A stretch of 8,243 bases of DNA, taken from Xanthobacteraceae bacterium. Its GTDB lineage: Bacteria > Pseudomonadota > Alphaproteobacteria > Rhizobiales > Xanthobacteraceae. Location of the stretch: the NCBI GenBank assembly GCA_030043175.1, contig JASHYD010001399.1, positions 1 to 8,243 of the forward strand. The letters are read 5' to 3'. Made by a program: the position numbers and the translations under genes. Shown in pieces: positions 5,280-8,243 of this stretch (position 1 is the first letter of the stretch; every line of letters begins with the position of its first letter). Under the pieces are notes generated by a model that was not told where the DNA came from, did not search any database, and saw nothing but the letters and a program-made list of their open reading frames with translations.

Positions 5280-6950
5280 ATGCGGATGCGCAGTGCGCTG
5301 CTCGCAAGTGTTTGTCTGACTTTCGTATTGACAGCCAATGCCGCCCCGTCGCTCGCCGAAGGCGCGGTCGCGCTGGCCGGACAGGTCACCTCGCAGGAGG
5401 AAGGCCCGATGGAGGGCGTGCTGGTGACCGCCAAGAAGGTTGGCTCGACCGTCGCCACCACGGTCGTCACCAACAAGGAAGGCCGCTACACCTTCCCGGC
5501 TTCGCGGCTGGAGCCCGGCCAATACGCCATCAAGATTCGCGCGGTCGGCTATGATCTCGACGGCAACGGCACGGCCGGCGTGACGGGGGATAAGACCGCC
5601 GACGTCGATCTCAAGCTCAAGAAGACCCGCAACCTGGCATCCCAGCTCACCAACGCTGAGTGGCTGCAGAGCATGCCGGGCACCCCGAAGCAAAAGGACG
5701 CCCTCCTCAACTGCGTAAGCTGCCACACCGTTGAGCGCATCGTGCGGTCGACCCACGATCCGAAGGAATTCATGCAGGTCCAGGCGCGGATGGCGACTTA
5801 TGCCAACCAGAGCGTGCCGACGCGGCCGCAAAAGCGGCGAGCGGAGCGCCTGCTTGAGGAGCGCGGCGACGCCCGCACCAGCGCCCAGGCGGACCGCGCC
5901 GAGTTCCTCGCCTCAATCAATCTGAGCGAAACCGAGACTTGGGCTTACCCGCTCAAGACAATGCAGCGCCCGACCGGCGCTGCGACGCAGGTCATCATCA
6001 CGGAATACGATCTGCCGCGCAACTCGATCGAGCCACATGACGTGATCGTCGGCAAGGACGGGATGGCCTATTACACCAATTTCGGCGAACAGAATCTTGG
6101 CAGGCTCGACCCCAAGACCGGGAAAGTGACGGAAATCGCGCTGCCCGAGCTCAAGAAGGGCTGGCCTCAGGGCTCGCTGGGGCTGCGTCCCGACCGCGAC
6201 GGCAATCTCTGGTTCGGCATGATGTATCAGGGCGCCATCGGCAAGCTCGACCTCGCCTCACTGAAGGTCGAGACTTTCAGCCTGCCGCCCGAGATGAACA
6301 AGGACATGGCGCAAGTCAACATGGTGCGGCCCGAGTCGGCCACCGTGGATGGGAAAGTGTGGTCGCAGAATAACGGCTTTGCCGCCCTGCACCGCCTCGA
6401 CCTCAAGACTGGAGCGATCGAGACCATCGCGCCGTTCGCCAATTCCACGGTAGGTGAGAACCACAACATCTACGACATCATCCCGGACACCGACAATAAC
6501 GTGTATTTCACGGACTTCGCCCAGCAGCACCTCGGCAAGGTTGACGCCAAGACCGGCCAGACAACGCTGTTCGAGCTACCCACCAAGGCATCAGCGCCAC
6601 GCCGCGGCATGATGGATAGGCAAGGCCGAATCTGGTTCGGCCTCTATCGCGGAAACAAGATCGACATGTTCGACACCAAGACCGAGAAGTTCAAGGAATG
6701 GGAAATGCCGACCACCTTCTCGTCGCCTTACGACGTGACGATCGACAAGAACGGTGAAGTGTGGACCGGATCAATGCTCGATGACCGGGTGTCCCGGCTT
6801 AACCCAGAAACGAGCACGTTCGTGGAATATCTGCTGCCGCGCGAGACCAACATCCGTCGCGTCTACGTCGACAACTCCACCACGCCAGTGACGTTCTGGG
6901 TCGGCAACAACCACCAGGGTTCCATCATCAAAGTGGAACCGCTGAATTAG
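5280..6950 (+). CDS. Periplasmic monohaem protein: CarboxypepD_reg-like domain, CxxCH haem site, Vgb-like beta-propeller
   Basis: The product has 556 residues. A signal peptide (MRMRSALLASVCLTFVLTA) probably ends near residue 21-26. Residues about 29-112 form a carboxypeptidase-regulatory-like beta-sandwich (ALAGQVTSQEEGPMEGVLVT, then NKEGRYTFPASRLEPGQYAI, then VGYDLDG). A single haem c site CVSCH lies at 145-149 in a small all-alpha cytochrome-like segment of about 120-215. Met171 (ARMATY) is conserved in the paralogue and could be the sixth ligand. Residues about 238-556 are a beta-propeller of the virginiamycin B lyase/NHL type. Blades repeat G.[LVI]W[FT]G....I/V..[LM]D..T, for example GNLWFGMMYQGAIGKLD, GRIWFGLYRGNKIDMFD and GEVWTGSMLDDRVSRLNP. 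No streptogramin-lyase catalytic residues can be confirmed, so antibiotic cleavage should not be assumed. A redox or substrate-binding role in the periplasm is inference. It has a paralogue 173 bases downstream. Confidence 0.88.
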   Translation: MRMRSALLASVCLTFVLTANAAPSLAEGAVALAGQVTSQEEGPMEGVLVTAKKVGSTVATTVVTNKEGRYTFPASRLEPGQYAIKIRAVGYDLDGNGTAGVTGDKTADVDLKLKKTRNLASQLTNAEWLQSMPGTPKQKDALLNCVSCHTVERIVRSTHDPKEFMQVQARMATYANQSVPTRPQKRRAERLLEERGDARTSAQADRAEFLASINLSETETWAYPLKTMQRPTGAATQVIITEYDLPRNSIEPHDVIVGKDGMAYYTNFGEQNLGRLDPKTGKVTEIALPELKKGWPQGSLGLRPDRDGNLWFGMMYQGAIGKLDLASLKVETFSLPPEMNKDMAQVNMVRPESATVDGKVWSQNNGFAALHRLDLKTGAIETIAPFANSTVGENHNIYDIIPDTDNNVYFTDFAQQHLGKVDAKTGQTTLFELPTKASAPRRGMMDRQGRIWFGLYRGNKIDMFDTKTEKFKEWEMPTTFSSPYDVTIDKNGEVWTGSMLDDRVSRLNPETSTFVEYLLPRETNIRRVYVDNSTTPVTFWVGNNHQGSIIKVEPLN

Positions 6951-7039
6951 TCGCCGCGGTCCTTACCACCCAATCGGTAGGTAAGGAATCGCTGAATGGG
7001 TCGCCGCGGTCCTTACCACCCAATGCGTAGGTAAGGACT
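6940..7039 (+). repeat. 50-bp tandem direct duplication spanning the end of the first propeller gene
   Basis: Copy 1 is 6940-6989 and copy 2 is 6990-7039, with 45 of 50 bases identical by eye. Copy 1 contains the last codons and TAG stop of the upstream gene; copy 2 has GGG where the stop was. Each copy carries TCCTTACC and GGTAAGGA arms around a 12-base loop, so two hairpins stand in series. Confidence 0.85.
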
Positions 7040-7046
7040 CGCGGCG
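7002..7046 (+). other. Strong hairpin in the second repeat copy, upstream of the second propeller gene
   Basis: CGCCGCG plus GTCCTTACC (7002-7017) pairs with GGTAAGGAC plus CGCGGCG (7030-7046). This gives 16 base pairs with one unpaired T at 7039 and a 12-base loop. No T-tract follows, so it is not a classical terminator. A role as an mRNA-stabilising or processing hairpin between two co-transcribed genes is inference. In copy 1 the lower part of the stem is not perfect. Confidence 0.6.
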
Positions 7047-7123
7047 CCGTCGTTCGACTGCAGGCTCGCATCCAACGGGAATGACTTTCCCAATGTGAGA
7101 ACACCCGTCTAGGGAGGTACCCG

Positions 7124-8243
7124 ATGCGCACACGCACGTTCACCGCCGCCGCGTTGGCGGCATCTTGCTTTGCTGTCACTCAGGCTGCCAATGCCCAAGT
7201 GCCTGCGGCCCTTGCAGGACAGGTCTCATCCGCCAAGGAAGGCGCCATGGAGGGCGTCGTTGTAAGCGCCAAGAAAGCGGGCTCGACCATCACCGTCTCG
7301 GCGGTCACCGACGAGACGGGCCGCTACAGCTTCCCGGCGGAGCGGCTCGGGCCCGGCCACTACACGCTCGGCGCCCGCGCGGCGGGCTATGATCTTGACG
7401 GTCCCAAGGCCGCCGACGTGACCGCCGGTCAGGCGGTCACCGCCGACATCAAACTCAAGCCCGCCCAGAACCTTCCGGCACAGCTCACCAATGCCGAATG
7501 GATGATGAGCATGCCGGGTACGGACGAGCAGAAGGCGATCCTGCTCAACTGCAACGGCTGCCATACCATCGAGCGCATCGTCAAATCGGTGCACACCGCC
7601 GACGAATTCCTGCAGATCTTTCAGCGCATGGGCAGCTATTACCCAGGCAGCACGCCGCGCAAGCCGCAGCGACTCGTGGGCGACGCAACTCGTGAGGTCG
7701 GCCGTGGCGGCGACAATGCCAGGAAGAACGCCGAATACCTGGCCAGCATCAACCTTAGCCAGCAGGAGACCTGGAGCTATCCGCTCAAGTCCCTGCCGCG
7801 CCTCACCGGCAAGTCCACGCATGTCATCATCACTGAATACGACCTACCGAACCCGCTGATTCAGCCACATGACGTGATGCTCGATCGCGAGGGCGCCGTC
7901 TGGTACTCGGATTTCGGCCAGATGTACCTCGGCACGATGGACCCGAAGACCGGCAAGGTGACCCAATATTCCATTCCGGAGGTCAAGAAGGGGTACCCGG
8001 TCGGCACGCTCAATCTCGAATTCGACCAGGACGACAACCCTTGGATCGGCGTGATGTACCAGAGCGCCATCGCCAAGTTCGACAGGAAGACGGCGACATT
8101 CAAGACCTGGTCGACCCCGAAGGCATGGGACACGGACGCTGGTCAGCTTGGGCATCTCGCGCTTGAAGGTACACCCGTCGATCACAATGTGTGGATCAAG
8201 AATTCCGACGGCGGAAACATCTATCGACTCAATCTCGATTCCG
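7124..8243 (+). CDS. Second periplasmic CarboxypepD_reg/haem c/Vgb-like propeller protein (3' end beyond the window)
   Basis: It starts at ATG 7124 with GGAGG (7113-7117) six bases upstream, and 373 residues are visible before the window ends. It is a clear paralogue of the upstream gene with the same order. The signal peptide ends near AANA|Q (residue 24). The beta-sandwich (ALAGQVSSAKEGAMEGVVVS ... GRYSFPAERLGPGHYTL) spans about 29-112. The haem c site CNGCH is at 143-147, with Met169 (QRMGSY) aligned to Met171 of the neighbour. The propeller starts near 233 (HVIITEYDLP, QPHDVMLDREGAVWYSDFG). Shared stretches such as QLTNAEW, CxxCHT[IV]ERIV, ASINLS and YPLK show the tandem pair arose by duplication, but divergence is large, so it is not recent. 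It is probably exported and haem-loaded by the cytochrome c maturation pathway. Substrate and partner are unknown. Confidence 0.88.
   Translation, partial: MRTRTFTAAALAASCFAVTQAANAQVPAALAGQVSSAKEGAMEGVVVSAKKAGSTITVSAVTDETGRYSFPAERLGPGHYTLGARAAGYDLDGPKAADVTAGQAVTADIKLKPAQNLPAQLTNAEWMMSMPGTDEQKAILLNCNGCHTIERIVKSVHTADEFLQIFQRMGSYYPGSTPRKPQRLVGDATREVGRGGDNARKNAEYLASINLSQQETWSYPLKSLPRLTGKSTHVIITEYDLPNPLIQPHDVMLDREGAVWYSDFGQMYLGTMDPKTGKVTQYSIPEVKKGYPVGTLNLEFDQDDNPWIGVMYQSAIAKFDRKTATFKTWSTPKAWDTDAGQLGHLALEGTPVDHNVWIKNSDGGNIYRLNLDS

Noticed and set aside
7002..7046. Rho-independent terminator between the two propeller genes
   Set aside because: The stem is strong, but no run of Ts follows it on the plus strand, nor on the minus strand for leftward transcription.

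Overview
The window is GC-rich with long open frames on both strands. It looks like an alphaproteobacterial, probably Bradyrhizobium-like (Rhizobiales), chromosome. That placement is inference. It rests on codon composition, on palindromes of the TAGCCCGGATGGAGCG type, which I recall as common between genes in Bradyrhizobium, on an exact CtrA-type box (TTAA-N7-TTAAC), and on the gene families present.

Left part (1-2773, minus strand): two genes point left and may be one transcription unit. The upstream gene (845-2773) encodes a 642-residue protein with a C-terminal DUF47/PhoU-like helical domain and a long N-terminal part I do not recognise. The downstream gene (737 to beyond base 1) is the start of a pyruvate phosphate dikinase-like PEP/pyruvate-binding protein. 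A gene-poor stretch follows (2774-3700). It holds a dyad near the DUF47-protein start, an exact CtrA-type box, and a plus-strand terminator-like hairpin with seven Ts that has no gene in front of it.

Middle part (3701-4537, minus strand): a YfcE-type metallophosphoesterase (3701-4174) lies downstream of a very short gene (4316-4537). That short gene encodes a SelW-like (Rdx family) thioredoxin-fold protein. Its redox motif reads Cys-Val-Val-TGA, so an in-frame TGA sits exactly where SelW proteins carry selenocysteine. A small hairpin with a bulged U and a GU-starting apical loop lies just after the TGA, as expected of a bacterial SECIS. A standard gene caller would miss this gene, and it is the most interesting item here. 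The stop codons of both minus-strand genes lie inside related palindromic elements.

Right part (5280-8243, plus strand): after about 740 bases without a recognisable gene come two tandem paralogues, the second cut by the window end. Each has a signal peptide, a carboxypeptidase-regulatory-like beta-sandwich, a single CxxCH haem c site and a virginiamycin-B-lyase-like beta-propeller. They are predicted periplasmic monohaem proteins of unknown substrate. Between them lies a 50-base tandem duplication that starts inside the last codons of the first gene and contains strong hairpins.
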